This document shows, in pieces, positions 1 through 9,798 of a DNA stretch of 64,000 bases. How positions within the stretch are numbered: the stretch's first letter is position 1; each line of letters opens with the position of its first letter. The stretch is from Campylobacter sputorum subsp. sputorum. GTDB lineage: Bacteria; Campylobacterota; Campylobacteria; Campylobacterales; Campylobacteraceae. The stretch spans positions 1,612,001 to 1,676,000 of the forward strand of contig NZ_CP043427.1 in assembly GCF_008245005.1 (NCBI RefSeq), read 5' to 3'. Position numbers and translations under genes: made by a program. The notes below the pieces were generated by a model, which searched no databases, was not told where the DNA came from, and worked only from the letters and a program-made list of their open reading frames with translations.

Positions 1-144
1 TAAAATACATTCTAGTATTTGTAAGAATACTATCGATAGTAAGTGATTGCAATCTCGGTTATAGATGAGTTAGTGTAATCAAACATTGATAAATCCATCG
101 CTAGAAATTACAATTACTAAAATTACATTATAAAGGAGTCTTAT
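1..144 (+). promoter_or_regulatory. 5' leader of the S-layer-like gene
   Basis: Non-coding leader of the RTX/S-layer-like gene. A clear ribosome binding site, AAGGAG, lies about 7 bases before the ATG at 145. No convincing -35/-10 pair could be picked out. In C. fetus the 5' part of sap homologues and the sequence just upstream are shared among alleles and act in recombination. Whether this leader is such a shared block cannot be tested, because the window begins here and no second copy lies inside it. Confidence 0.5.
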
Positions 145-2856
145 ATGGCTATAACAGAAGCTCAAGTAGCTAAAATGTATGTATTGGCATTAGGAAGAAA
201 TGCTGATGCTAGTGGTGCTAAATATTGGTTAGATTTAGCTAACAAAGGAAACTTTACAGAAGAACAATTACTTGGTGCAGTAATAGACACTGATGCTGCT
301 AAAAAAGAGTGAGGAGATGCCTCTAAAAGTAATGAAGCTTTTGTAGACCATGTTTATAAAAATATCCTTGGTAGGGAACCTGATGCAGAAGGTAAAGCAT
401 ATTGGGTTGGTATACTTTCACAAAATGGTGGGAATAAAACTAAAACAATACTTGATATGTATTATTCTGCTATAGTTGATCCAAAAGGTGATCAAGGTGC
501 AAAAGATAAAGCAGTATTTGAAGCTAAAGTAGCATTATCTCAAAAATCTATTGATGCTGGTGTAGAATTTACAGATCCTAAATTTGAAGAATTAACTAAA
601 ATTTTTCAAAATACAACAAGAGACAATATTGAAACTCAAACAGAAGCTTTTGATAAACTTTTAAAATCTACAATATATCAACTTACAGAAAATGATGATA
701 ATGTAGTTGGCGCAAGCGGTGATGACTATTTTTCAGGTGTTGCTTATGTTGGTGATGGCTTTAATAAATCAACACTAAATCCACTTGATAAAATCGATGG
801 AGGAGAAGGCATAGATACATTAAATATAGCTTATAAAGCAAATAACTTCTCTAGCAATAACGTTCGTGGACTAACTAATGATAAACTAGCTGCAGATTTA
901 ATAGGCGTTGAGAATGTTGAAAATCTTGTTATATCTTCTGAAGTAGGCAACTTTAATGTTACAGATGCTCTTGATGGTTATGATAAATTAAATATAACAA
1001 ATACTGGTGCTACATTATTACGATCAACAGCAAAAGATGTAAATGTAGTAAGTGGTGGAACTACTACAATTACAACCAACGAAGCTACAGATGTAACTGT
1101 AAAAAGCGCTCATGATACTAACGTTACTGCCGATAAAGCTACAAATATAAACTTAACAACTGATGGTGATGCTACAGTTGGTAATGCTCATGGTGAAGGC
1201 AATATAGTTATAAATTCAAAAGGTAGTGCTACAGTTACTGCTCAAAAAGCTAAAGATGTAAATGTAACAGCTGATGAAGCTGCCACAATTGTTGCTGCAG
1301 CAGCTGAGAATGTAGTTGTAAATGCAAAAGAAGATTCTATGGTTACTGCTGAGAAGGCTACAACAGCTAAAATTGATTTAGGTAGCAATGATAAAGAACT
1401 AACTCCAACATTAACAGTAGTTTCTGATCTAAGCTTAGCAAATCTTTCTGTAGGTGCTGTTACACTTAATCAACTTAGCAAATTATCACTAGATAATGTT
1501 AAGCAAACTGAAGATTTAACAACAGCTTCAAAAGATATTAGTCTTGCTATCAATAAAACTAGTGAAGTTAAACTAGCAGCTGTTAGTTTAGAAAAACTTA
1601 GCCTAACTGGTAATGCAGCAGAAAAAGGTACAACTTTAGATTTAAATAAATCAGTTTCTTTAACTAACTTTGACGCTTCATCTCTAAATGGTGATTTAAC
1701 TCTTAGTGCTAAAAATGTAGCTGATAGCACAATCAAACTAGGCTCTGGCAATGATGTATTAAAATTAGATACAACAGCAGCTAAACAAACTATAGATGGT
1801 GGTGAGGGAACTGATCTTTTAGTTGTTAAAAGTGCAACTGCAGAAATAGGTAAAGGTTCTTTAGTTATTAATAATTTCGAAGGATTACAAATTTCTGATG
1901 AACTTAATAATAATGTAGATATGGCTAAATGGGAAGGATTTAACTATATAGAATTAACTGAAGGTGTTAAGGCTGATGCTCCTCATAATATAACTAATCT
2001 TTTAAGCGATTCAACTATAAAAATTTCAACAAAAGCTATAGCTGCTCAAGATTTAACTTTAGAAGCAAAAGATGCTGATAAGAGCACATCTGATGTTATT
2101 AACCTTATCTTAGATCCACAATCTACTGCAGATGGTTTAAATTTAAGTGCAAATACTGTAAAATTACAAAATATTGAAACACTAAATTTAACTTCACTTG
2201 AAGATAGTGCAAAATCACCAGATGCAAAAAATCAGTTTAAAGTAAGTGCAGACGCTAACTTAGAAACTTTAAATGTTAAAGGCAATGAAGATACTGTATT
2301 AACATTTGCAAATGAAGCTACAGGGTTAAAAACTATCGATGCTAGCGCCTTAACAGGAAAGCTAACAGCTGATATATCTGCAGCTAGATTCCAAGCTACA
2401 ACACTTAAAGGTGGTAGTGGAGATGATAGCTTAAAATTTAACTCTAATAGTAAAAATTTAGTTATCACAGGTGGTGATGGCAATGATACATTCGAAGTTA
2501 CAGGAGATGCATTTGAAAATGCTAATACTAAAACAACAACAGATATAGCTAAAATAGCTGATTTTGAAAAAGGCGATAAAATAAAAATAGGTGCATTAGA
2601 GGAAGGTAAAGTTGCAAAATATGATGTAGACGGAAACATTGACTTTAATGAAAACTTCAATAAAGCAGTCGCGGCTGCAAATACAAGTATTTCTAAAGCA
2701 GCATACTTTACATATAAAGATGTTAATACTGGTTCAACTGATACATATGTAGTACATTCTCTTGATGGAAGTAGTGGTACTGCTGTAAAACTAGCTGGAA
2801 CTATAGATCTTGCTAACGCTACAGTTGATGCTGGTAGTGACACTATAACACTATAA
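145..2856 (+). pseudogene. S-layer/RTX-like type I secreted surface protein, interrupted by in-frame TGA
   Basis: The reading frame from ATG 145, with a good AAGGAG site, runs 903 codons but is interrupted by TGA at 310-312 (codon 56). The two sides form one protein. Residues about 8-45 and 62-100 are two DUF4214-like repeats (LGRNADASGAKYW, then LGREPDAEGKAYW). A long Thr/Ala/Asp-rich repetitive body follows, then glycine-aspartate RTX-like motifs (GSGNDVL, GGEGTDLL, GGSGDDSL, GGDGNDTF) at roughly 533-562 and 755-790. The C-terminus is acidic, lacks cysteine and resembles an uncleaved type I secretion signal. The TGA stands where relatives usually have Trp (W-G-D-A-S), so a TGG to TGA change is likely. 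The next in-frame ATG (457) has no ribosome site. The protein is probably a substrate of the 4342-8625 exporter. Paralogy to C. fetus SapA is inferred from architecture and neighbours. Confidence 0.75.
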
Positions 2857-2863
2857 GTGTTTA

Positions 2864-2900
2864 AAACTTAGAGAGTTAAACTCTCTAAGTTTCTTTTTTT
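2864..2900 (+). terminator. Rho-independent terminator of the S-layer-like gene
   Basis: A perfect 13-bp stem (AAACTTAGAGAGT paired with ACTCTCTAAGTTT) with a TAA loop is followed by CTTTTTTT. It begins 7 bases after the stop codon of the S-layer-like gene. Confidence 0.93.
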
Positions 2901-3030
2901 ATACTACTAAATTTATTTCATTTAGTTCATAATTCTAATTTTTTTCATTTAAATATACTTTAACGCGAAAGTAATCAAGATTTTAAATCATTATTACACT
3001 CTTTTTTCCATTTAAACAATAGCTTAATCA

Positions 3031-3100
3031 TCATTTTATTAACATTGTAAGGCGACTTATCCGCCTTAAAAATCCAAACTTATTAATTAACTTTATATCT
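3031..3100. repeat. Imperfect direct repeat, copy A
   Basis: Shares ATCATTTTATT, AATCCAAACTTA and TAACTTTAT, in the same order and similar spacing, with 4244-4315. The 7-bp hairpin at 3048-3068 lies inside this copy. The similarity is interrupted, so the call is tentative. Confidence 0.35.
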
Positions 3101-4243
3101 AAATACTTTCTTAGTAATAACAAACATAACAATGACAAATTTTACTATAATATTCAAAAAAGAAATTTATGCAAAACAGCATTTGTTTATATTATGCTTA
3201 GAAAATAAAATCTGATTTTATATGTTAGTGTTACAGATTAAAAAGAATAGTTTAGGTTTAAGTAAAGTAAATTTGATTTATTACTAATTTTAATAGAATT
3301 TTATTGTATTTCTTTGCTCGAAATTTTGCATTATATATAAATTTACTTTCCTTTAAATAAAGATAGAAAAATCTTTTCTAATATCTATAAATTTGGAAAA
3401 CTAAGTTTAATAAAGTTTAAAAATCCTCTATGTCGTTTATGTGATTATTGCTAAACCCAAACAAGCTAGTTGCAAAACTCATAAGAATTTTATGGTAAGT
3501 AAGAAGTATTTTACTATGTAATAACCTTTACTCTATAATCCATCATAAGTTTTGTTGCTCTAAATTATAGAGTTTTTAGTTTATGTATAAACTTTGCCAT
3601 TTGCCTTGAAAACATTTCTCATTTGCCACAAAAACCTTAGCGTTTTATGACTAACTCACTAATGTTTTACCTTTACTCATAGGTATTTTTTAATTAATGC
3701 ATTTTATACTTTCTACTTGTAATTACTAGTTTAAGCAAAGTAAAAATAACTATCGTCTATCTTGATTTTGCTATAAATTTTAATATGTTTTTTGCTTTAC
3801 TGCATTAGCAACTTTAAAAAATACTCTCATTTATCATTAAAATGTAAATTTATTTGAAAATTTGAACAAATTTTGCCTAGAAATCTAACTAAATTTTGAT
3901 ATTTTATTTATCTCTAAATCTCGCAAAAATATTTCAACATTTCTATAAATTTAGCCCCAAATTTGTAAATATTTTATATAATTATCAATGTCATAGTGAG
4001 TAAAAGCTATTTTAATTATTTTACTTAACTACAAATTTATTAACAAAAAAATACCGTTAAATTTATGTCTATAAATTAATTTATGATGATATAGAAAATA
4101 CAATATTTACAAAAACAGATAAAATCAAGTAGTAAAAATAAATCTTATTTAAATATAAACTCTAATGAAAAATTTATATAATTAAATTTAATTATTTTGT
4201 ATGTCATTTCTAGTGATTTAGTAACAAATAATCTAATTTCAGC

Positions 4244-4315
4244 TATCATTTTATTGACTTATCATGTCATTATAAGCCTTTAAGTCTTAGCAATCCAAAC
4301 TTATAATAACTTTAT
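4244..4315. repeat. Imperfect direct repeat, copy B
   Basis: Counterpart of 3031-3100. It ends about 25 bases before the stop codon of the outer-membrane exporter gene. The two copies bracket most of the gene-free stretch, as duplicated 3' flanks would. Confidence 0.35.
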
Positions 4316-4341
4316 CTCGTAATGACTGGTATTAAATGATA

Positions 4342-5631
4342 TTAAAAAGCATTTTGCAAATCTTGCATTGTATCAAGAGAGATATTGCCTATAAGATAAT
4401 TTAGCTCTATATATGACATTACTAATTTATATGAAGCTTGCAATACATCATTTCTTGCCTTAAAAAGACGAGATTTTGCATCTAGTAAATCAACCAAATC
4501 TTTAAGTTTTTCCTCATAGCCTCTTTGTATGCTTTCTTCATATACTTGAGCGTGTGTTAGTGAATTTTGTGTGATTTTATACTCAAAAATATAGTTTTGA
4601 AAATCACTAAGCATTTGCTTTTGGTAAATTTCAACTTGTTTTTGCATATCTTGAAGTTTTTGAGCAGATGATAATTCAAGTAATCTTGCCTCTTGAACTC
4701 TTGAGCTTGTTGCACCGCCTGAAAAAATAGGAATTTTAAAACTTATCATACTCTCAAGCTTATTTTTTTCATCTCCAAAATCATCGTCATCTACATAATC
4801 ATAATTATAATAACCTATAGAAAAATCAAGGGTTGGAAGATGTTCGCTTTTGCGTTTTTGATACTCTTTTTGTGCAATTTCTCTCATAACTATACTTTGC
4901 TTATAGTCTAAATTTTCATTTACATCCATAAATTTAGCCGTATCAATTTTTTCAAAAAAATCAAGTTCTAAATTTGAAAAACTATTTTTAGTTTGTATTT
5001 CTTCTCCTACTAATTTATATAATTCTAACCTAGCAAGTTCTATTTGCCTTTTTGCTTTATTTACTCCTAATATTGCCTCATCATATCTAACCTTAGCTTC
5101 TAAAGTATCCATTTTATTGCTAAGACCTAAATTGAGAAGTTTTTCCATACGCTCATATCTTATTTTATTTGTATTTTCGTAGCTTAATGCTAATTGTAAA
5201 GACTCTTTAGCATATGAGTAGTTAAAATACGCTTGTGCAACTTTTTTTGCTAATTCTTGTTTTTTATTTTCATATTCTATATCATTTTCTTTTGAAATAA
5301 GTTTTTGTCGTGAGTGTTCATACCAAAGAGGTGCTCTAAAAATTGATTGTTGTAAATTTACTCCGTATTTGAAAAAACTCTCATCTAATTGTCTGTGAGT
5401 TTTACCTTTCTTATATCTTTCGCCCATAAACGCACTCTCAAATGTAATACTTGGTAGCAGTGATGCAAGAGTTTGATTACTGCGTTCTTGTATAGCCAAA
5501 TTCTCAAACATTTTACTTTTTAAATCACTATCATTTTGAAGTGCCAACTCATAAGCTTCCCATAATGTTGCTTCTCTAGCACAAAGAATTTGAGATAAAA
5601 TAACTAGTGCAAAAAGTAGTTTATTCTTCAT
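4342..5631 (-). CDS. TolC-like outer membrane efflux protein of the type I exporter (SapF-like)
   Basis: A 429-residue TolC/OEP-family protein with an 18-residue signal peptide (MKNKLLFALVILSQILCA). The two internally related halves of long amphipathic helices are typical of the trimeric channel-tunnel that spans the outer membrane. It would complete the exporter with the fusion protein and ABC subunit just upstream. The start overlaps the preceding gene by 11 bases, so translation is coupled. It is last in the sapC-D-E-F-like series and its 3' end faces the S-layer-like gene. The family call is firm; equivalence to C. fetus SapF rests on gene order. Confidence 0.88.
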   Translation of the reverse strand: MKNKLLFALVILSQILCAREATLWEAYELALQNDSDLKSKMFENLAIQERSNQTLASLLPSITFESAFMGERYKKGKTHRQLDESFFKYGVNLQQSIFRAPLWYEHSRQKLISKENDIEYENKKQELAKKVAQAYFNYSYAKESLQLALSYENTNKIRYERMEKLLNLGLSNKMDTLEAKVRYDEAILGVNKAKRQIELARLELYKLVGEEIQTKNSFSNLELDFFEKIDTAKFMDVNENLDYKQSIVMREIAQKEYQKRKSEHLPTLDFSIGYYNYDYVDDDDFGDEKNKLESMISFKIPIFSGGATSSRVQEARLLELSSAQKLQDMQKQVEIYQKQMLSDFQNYIFEYKITQNSLTHAQVYEESIQRGYEEKLKDLVDLLDAKSRLFKARNDVLQASYKLVMSYIELNYLIGNISLDTMQDLQNAF

Positions 5632-6904
5632 TAAATGCCCTTTTAAACATATCTGTAAATGGTTTTAAGAAATAATTTAATACAGTTCTCTCTCCAGTTT
5701 TTATAATAACCTCAGCTGGCATTCCTGGAAGTAAGAAAAATTTATTATTTTGTAAATTTTTCATCCCTTCTTTTGTAACAACTGCTTTTAGCTCATAATA
5801 CGGATATCCTCTTTGATCTTCTAAACTATCTGCTGATATATATATAACTTTTCCTTCTATTACATGACTTTGTTGTGTATTAAAAGCACTAAATCTAATA
5901 TCCGCATCAAGTCCAACACTAACCGTATCTATGTCTGTTGTTTTAAGCTTTGCCTCTATAATAAAATCCGTTTCGCTTGGGATAATTGACATAACTTTTT
6001 CTCCAGGTCTTATGACTCCTCCTATAGTATGGAGTTGTAACTCTACTATAGTGCCATCTACTGGGGATTTTAGTAAAGTTCTATTAGATTGATCTTTTAA
6101 TGCTTTGTATTTTTCTTTAACATTTATAAGATCGTTTTTTGCAACTTCTAATTTTTTTAAAATATCTTCTTTAAATGATGTTTTTCTAAATACTATTTGA
6201 GATTTTGTTTCTGTAATTTGAACTTCTAACTTTGCTATCTCAGCATTTAAAGAAGCTAAATCTCCTTTTAGTGTAGTTTCTTCTCTTTGTAATTCCCTTA
6301 ATCTAACTTTATCCGTTAGTTGCTCATCAAAAAGCTTTTGCCACTCTTTCATTTCTTCTTTTATAGATGTTATTCTCTCTTCTTTGGCTTTTGCTACAGC
6401 CTTTGTTCCTGAAATTTGTTTTTGTAGTTGAGCTATGCGTTGATTTAATATATCTATCTCATCGTTAAGAAGCTTGGATTGTTCATTAAATATAGTTATT
6501 TGTGCATTTTTGACCATACTTGCATCTTCAAAACCATCTATCTCATCACTAAATGTTATAGTTTTAGCGTCATCTTTTTGTGCTTCCAATCTAGAAACCA
6601 GTGTGCTATTTTGCAAAAAATTACTTCTTAGAATTTGCATTTGACTATCTAACATAGCGTTACTAATCTCTACTAAAGGATCTCCGATTTTTACATGATC
6701 TCCATCTTTTACATAGATTTTATCTATAACTCCGCCTTCTAGGTGCTGGATTGTTTTTTTGTTGCTTATAACACTTACTTTGCCAACGGCAACTGCAGCA
6801 CTATGCAATGGTGCTAATCCTATCCATAACCCAAAAACACCTACTAATAAAAATATTATAAAAATACCAAATCGTATAGTTGGATTTTCGTTTTTAAGTA
6901 TCAA
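5621..6904 (-). CDS. HlyD/PrtE-type periplasmic membrane fusion protein (SapE-like)
   Basis: A 427-residue type I secretion adaptor. One membrane segment lies at about residues 12-33 (IFIIFLLVGVFGLWIGLAPL), then a lipoyl-like half (VIDKIYVKDGDHVKIGDPL), a long coiled-coil at about 90-270, and a C-terminal beta domain containing LLKSPVDGTIVELQLHTIGG. It bridges the inner-membrane ABC transporter and the outer-membrane channel. The start is a TTG overlapping the ABC gene's stop by 4 bases. AAAGGA sits about 8 bases upstream and there is no ATG until far into the protein, so the TTG is preferred. Confidence 0.9.
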   Translation of the reverse strand: MILKNENPTIRFGIFIIFLLVGVFGLWIGLAPLHSAAVAVGKVSVISNKKTIQHLEGGVIDKIYVKDGDHVKIGDPLVEISNAMLDSQMQILRSNFLQNSTLVSRLEAQKDDAKTITFSDEIDGFEDASMVKNAQITIFNEQSKLLNDEIDILNQRIAQLQKQISGTKAVAKAKEERITSIKEEMKEWQKLFDEQLTDKVRLRELQREETTLKGDLASLNAEIAKLEVQITETKSQIVFRKTSFKEDILKKLEVAKNDLINVKEKYKALKDQSNRTLLKSPVDGTIVELQLHTIGGVIRPGEKVMSIIPSETDFIIEAKLKTTDIDTVSVGLDADIRFSAFNTQQSHVIEGKVIYISADSLEDQRGYPYYELKAVVTKEGMKNLQNNKFFLLPGMPAEVIIKTGERTVLNYFLKPFTDMFKRAFNEE

Positions 6905-8625
6905 TTTTCATCCTTTGAATCATCTAAAGATATTTTATGGTTTTTTGGCTCTATTTGAGGCTTAGCTCCGGCAAGCTGAGTTAAAACTGCATCTCTTTGT
7001 CCAAAACATACTAGTTTTCCATCGCTTAAAACAGCTATCTTATCAACAGCTTTTAAAACATTTAATTTATGAGTGATTAAAACGATGGTTGCTTTTCCTT
7101 TTAATGCTAAAAGAGTATTAAATAAAGCTCTTTCACCTTCTTCATCCAAACTAGCATTTGGCTCATCTAAAACTATAATCTTTGGATTTTTATAAAGTGC
7201 CCTAGCAAGCGCTATCCTCTGTCTTTGTCCACCACTTAAACTCATACCGCCTACACCTATTTTTGTATCATAACCATTTGGTAAATTTAGTATCATTTCA
7301 TGCACATTTGCGGATTTTGCTGCCTCAATAATAGCTTTACTATCAAGTTCGCCAAATCTTGATATATTTTGTGCAACACTTCCCTCAAAAAGCTCTACAT
7401 CTTGAGGTAAATAACCTACAAATTTACCTATATGATCTGTGCTATACTGCCTAATATCAGCTCCATCAATCCTAACAACGCCATTAAAAATAGGCCAAAT
7501 TCCTAAAACAACTCTAGCTAAAGAACTTTTTCCAGCAGCACTTGGGCCTATAAAAGCACACATATCACCAGCATTTAATGCTAAATTTATACCGATTAAA
7601 GTTGGAGTTTTTGATCCTGGTGGTATCATACTTACAGTTTCTAGAGAAATATCGCCTTTTGGATCTGGCAAAGTCAAATGCTCCCCTTCTTTTGGAAACT
7701 CTTCTAAAAATTTAGAAAGTCTTTGATAGCTTTCCTTTGTATTTTTATAACTTTTCCAACTAGAAATCAACAAGTCAAGAGGTGCTAAAGCTCTACCCAT
7801 TATAATAGAACCAGCTATCATCATACCTGGATTTATTTCCATTTTGACAACTAAATATGCACCAAGTCCCAACATCAAAGACTGAGAAGCAACTCTAACT
7901 GTTTTTGATAAATTTGTATAAATACCAGCTTTAAGACTAGATTCAGAGTGTGTTGTTAAAAATATGTTATGTTTTTTTGACCAAATATCTTTTAGGCTTT
8001 GATTCATTCCCATAGCTTGAATAACTTCTGAATTCCTTAAGTTTGTGTCTATAAATTTCATTTCACTTCTATATGTTTCATTTGAAATCTGCAATCCTTT
8101 TTTAGTTGCTTTTTCATTAAGAAGTGCTATAGAAAATAAGATAATGGCTGAAACTATGCTAAAATAACCAAAGTATGGATGAAAAATAAATAAAATAAAT
8201 ATATAAAATGGAAGCCAAGGTGCATCTAAAAATGCAAAAACACCATTTGTACTAAGATATTGTTTTATAGAGTTTAAATCGCTCATAGCTTGAGACGATG
8301 TTTTACCCGGATTAGCAGAAGCTAATTTAAATGTTGCATCATAAATTCTCTCAGATAAATTCAAATCAATTTGATTTGCAAAAATAATAAGAAGTTTAGA
8401 TCTTAAAATTTCAAAAAAACCTAAACAAATATATAAAAATACAACTATAAGGGTTAAGAAAAACAGAGTATCCAAAGAACGAGATGTAACAACTCTGCCA
8501 TAAAGTTGTAGCATATAAAGAGGTGGTGTTAACATAAGCACATTGACAAAAGCGCTGAAAATCGCTGCATATATTATACATTTTTTAGACCGAATTATTG
8601 TTTGTTTAATTTCATTTATTTTCAT
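6901..8625 (-). CDS. Type I secretion ABC transporter, permease-ATPase (PrtD/SapD-like)
   Basis: A 574-residue fused exporter. Residues 1-300 form the six-helix membrane domain. The nucleotide-binding domain shows Walker A GPSAAGKSS near residue 360, signature LSGGQRQRIALARAL near 462 and Walker B KIIVLDEP near 482. There is no N-terminal C39 peptidase domain, matching the PrtD group that exports proteins with an uncleaved C-terminal signal. It overlaps the upstream SapC-like gene by 14 bases and the downstream adaptor by 4. The S-layer-like protein at 145-2856 is the obvious candidate substrate. Confidence 0.92.
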   Translation of the reverse strand: MKINEIKQTIIRSKKCIIYAAIFSAFVNVLMLTPPLYMLQLYGRVVTSRSLDTLFFLTLIVVFLYICLGFFEILRSKLLIIFANQIDLNLSERIYDATFKLASANPGKTSSQAMSDLNSIKQYLSTNGVFAFLDAPWLPFYIFILFIFHPYFGYFSIVSAIILFSIALLNEKATKKGLQISNETYRSEMKFIDTNLRNSEVIQAMGMNQSLKDIWSKKHNIFLTTHSESSLKAGIYTNLSKTVRVASQSLMLGLGAYLVVKMEINPGMMIAGSIIMGRALAPLDLLISSWKSYKNTKESYQRLSKFLEEFPKEGEHLTLPDPKGDISLETVSMIPPGSKTPTLIGINLALNAGDMCAFIGPSAAGKSSLARVVLGIWPIFNGVVRIDGADIRQYSTDHIGKFVGYLPQDVELFEGSVAQNISRFGELDSKAIIEAAKSANVHEMILNLPNGYDTKIGVGGMSLSGGQRQRIALARALYKNPKIIVLDEPNASLDEEGERALFNTLLALKGKATIVLITHKLNVLKAVDKIAVLSDGKLVCFGQRDAVLTQLAGAKPQIEPKNHKISLDDSKDEN

Positions 8626-9640
8626 CGTTTAAAATCTTTGTTGTTAAATTTTCTAAGTTATTTAGACTTCTTAAGTGAGAGTGTATAAGTTCTAAATAGC
8701 CTTTTCTAGCAAAATTTGCAAGTGTAGCATCATCTAGCTCTAAAAGCTTCTTTTTACTAACTATAGAAAAACCTTTTATAAGAACATATTTTTTGTTTTC
8801 ATGTGTTACACTTAACTCTTTTTTTATTAAAATACCTGATTTTTTTATCTCTTCAAGTGCCGTAATTGTCTTTTCAAATTCTGCATTATAGTTTTTCATA
8901 GCTCCAATAGCTTGACTTAAAAACTTACTAGGTTCTCCATCATCTCCAAATAGTTTTTCGCCATCCCCGCTAAACTCTTTAGCATCTTCATCTATACAAA
9001 GTATATTTTCTTTATCTACTTTTGCTAATAAAAAAGGATAATTTTGTAAATATGCTGGTATATAGTCTTTAAAATTGTCATCAATGATTAAATTTGATGT
9101 TTTGCCTAAAAGCGCAATAAGTCTTGGAGAGGCATCATTTGTAAAAACTACAGGGAAATTTCTTTCACAAGATATAATCTCTGTTGCTAAAATTTCTGTA
9201 TATGCTAAATTTGGAATTTTTTCTTTATGATATGTTATGTTTTTGTGTTTATTTTTAATTAATGGTACTATATTCATATAAGTCCTTTTTTTAAATTGTT
9301 GAATTTCTATTTTCTGTCCTATAGATAGGTTTTTTTGTGTATCCCTAAAAGTATAAGCATTTTTTGATACAAAATAAGCTAGTATGTCTTCAAACTGGCT
9401 TATATTTATATCTTTTACATCATATCTTTTTAGTTCGTTTTTTGGTTTTATTTCATAAGTTTTATTTCGTTTTCTAATAAAAACACTATTTAATGATTGC
9501 ATAAATTTGGGTAAATTTTCTGTCTTTAAAAATAACTCAACCGATGAGTTTTCTAAAAGATATGCAAAAATTTCTGTATTTTGATTTTTTGCTATGCTAA
9601 AAAGTGTGTCTATATATATTTGTTTATCGCTGTTTGACAT
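8612..9640 (-). CDS. SapC-family protein
   Basis: A SapC-family (PF07277-like) protein. The core around residues 140-300 contains FPVVFTNDASPRLIALLGK, then DYIPAYLQNYPFLLA and ILCIDEDA...GEKLFGDDGEPS, as in the family. In C. fetus sapC heads the S-layer secretion operon sapCDEF; its molecular role is not settled. I chose ATG 9640 (MSNSDKQ, 342 residues) because AAGGGG lies about 10 bases upstream. An ATG at 9712 is in frame and adds 24 residues, but its only purine-rich site touches the start codon. The N-terminal 130 residues are not part of the recognisable SapC domain. Confidence 0.85.
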   Translation of the reverse strand: MSNSDKQIYIDTLFSIAKNQNTEIFAYLLENSSVELFLKTENLPKFMQSLNSVFIRKRNKTYEIKPKNELKRYDVKDINISQFEDILAYFVSKNAYTFRDTQKNLSIGQKIEIQQFKKRTYMNIVPLIKNKHKNITYHKEKIPNLAYTEILATEIISCERNFPVVFTNDASPRLIALLGKTSNLIIDDNFKDYIPAYLQNYPFLLAKVDKENILCIDEDAKEFSGDGEKLFGDDGEPSKFLSQAIGAMKNYNAEFEKTITALEEIKKSGILIKKELSVTHENKKYVLIKGFSIVSKKKLLELDDATLANFARKGYLELIHSHLRSLNNLENLTTKILNDENK

Positions 9641-9720
9641 AAAAAAATTTCCCCTTTGTCTTACTAAAACATAAGGGGAAATAAATGTTCTAACTTGTCT
9701 AGACAAATACATCCTTTACT

Positions 9721-9740
9721 AAAATTACAAGCGTAATTTT
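9721..9740. other. Short hairpin before the SapC-like gene
   Basis: A perfect 8-bp inverted repeat (AAAATTAC, loop AAGC, GTAATTTT) between the glycosyltransferase stop and the SapC-like start. It has no following T-run in the direction of transcription, so it is not a standard terminator. It could be an attenuator or an operator. Confidence 0.4.
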
Positions 9741-9798
9741 ATTACTTTAATACTTAAAATAATATAAAAAAGTGCCAGAGTAAAAATACTATAATCAT

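Larger units (their letters stand above)
2901..4341. other. Gene-free AT-rich stretch
   Basis: About 1.4 kb between the terminator and the 3' end of the exporter operon. I found no credible coding frame on either strand and no tRNA. It holds a small hairpin (TAAGGCG at 3048-3054 paired with CGCCTTA at 3062-3068) and two imperfectly repeated segments, one near each end, listed separately. It may be the decayed remains of further surface-protein sequence, but nothing in it is recognisable. Confidence 0.6.

Noticed and set aside
310-325. The TGA in the S-layer-like gene as a selenocysteine codon, given selA/selB nearby.
   Set aside because: The only hairpin (GAGG/CCTC) includes the TGA itself and does not lie at SECIS distance. 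The family has Trp there, and surface-layer proteins are not selenoproteins.
1470-2843. Minus-strand open frames inside the S-layer-like gene.
   Set aside because: They are antisense shadows of a repetitive, stop-poor coding sequence, with no ribosome sites and no family features.
9715-9729. A 14-base match (TTACTAAAATTACA) between the SapC-like upstream region and the S-layer leader near 114-127 as a recombination site.
   Set aside because: Low-complexity AT-rich sequence with no extended similarity around it, so it is likely chance.
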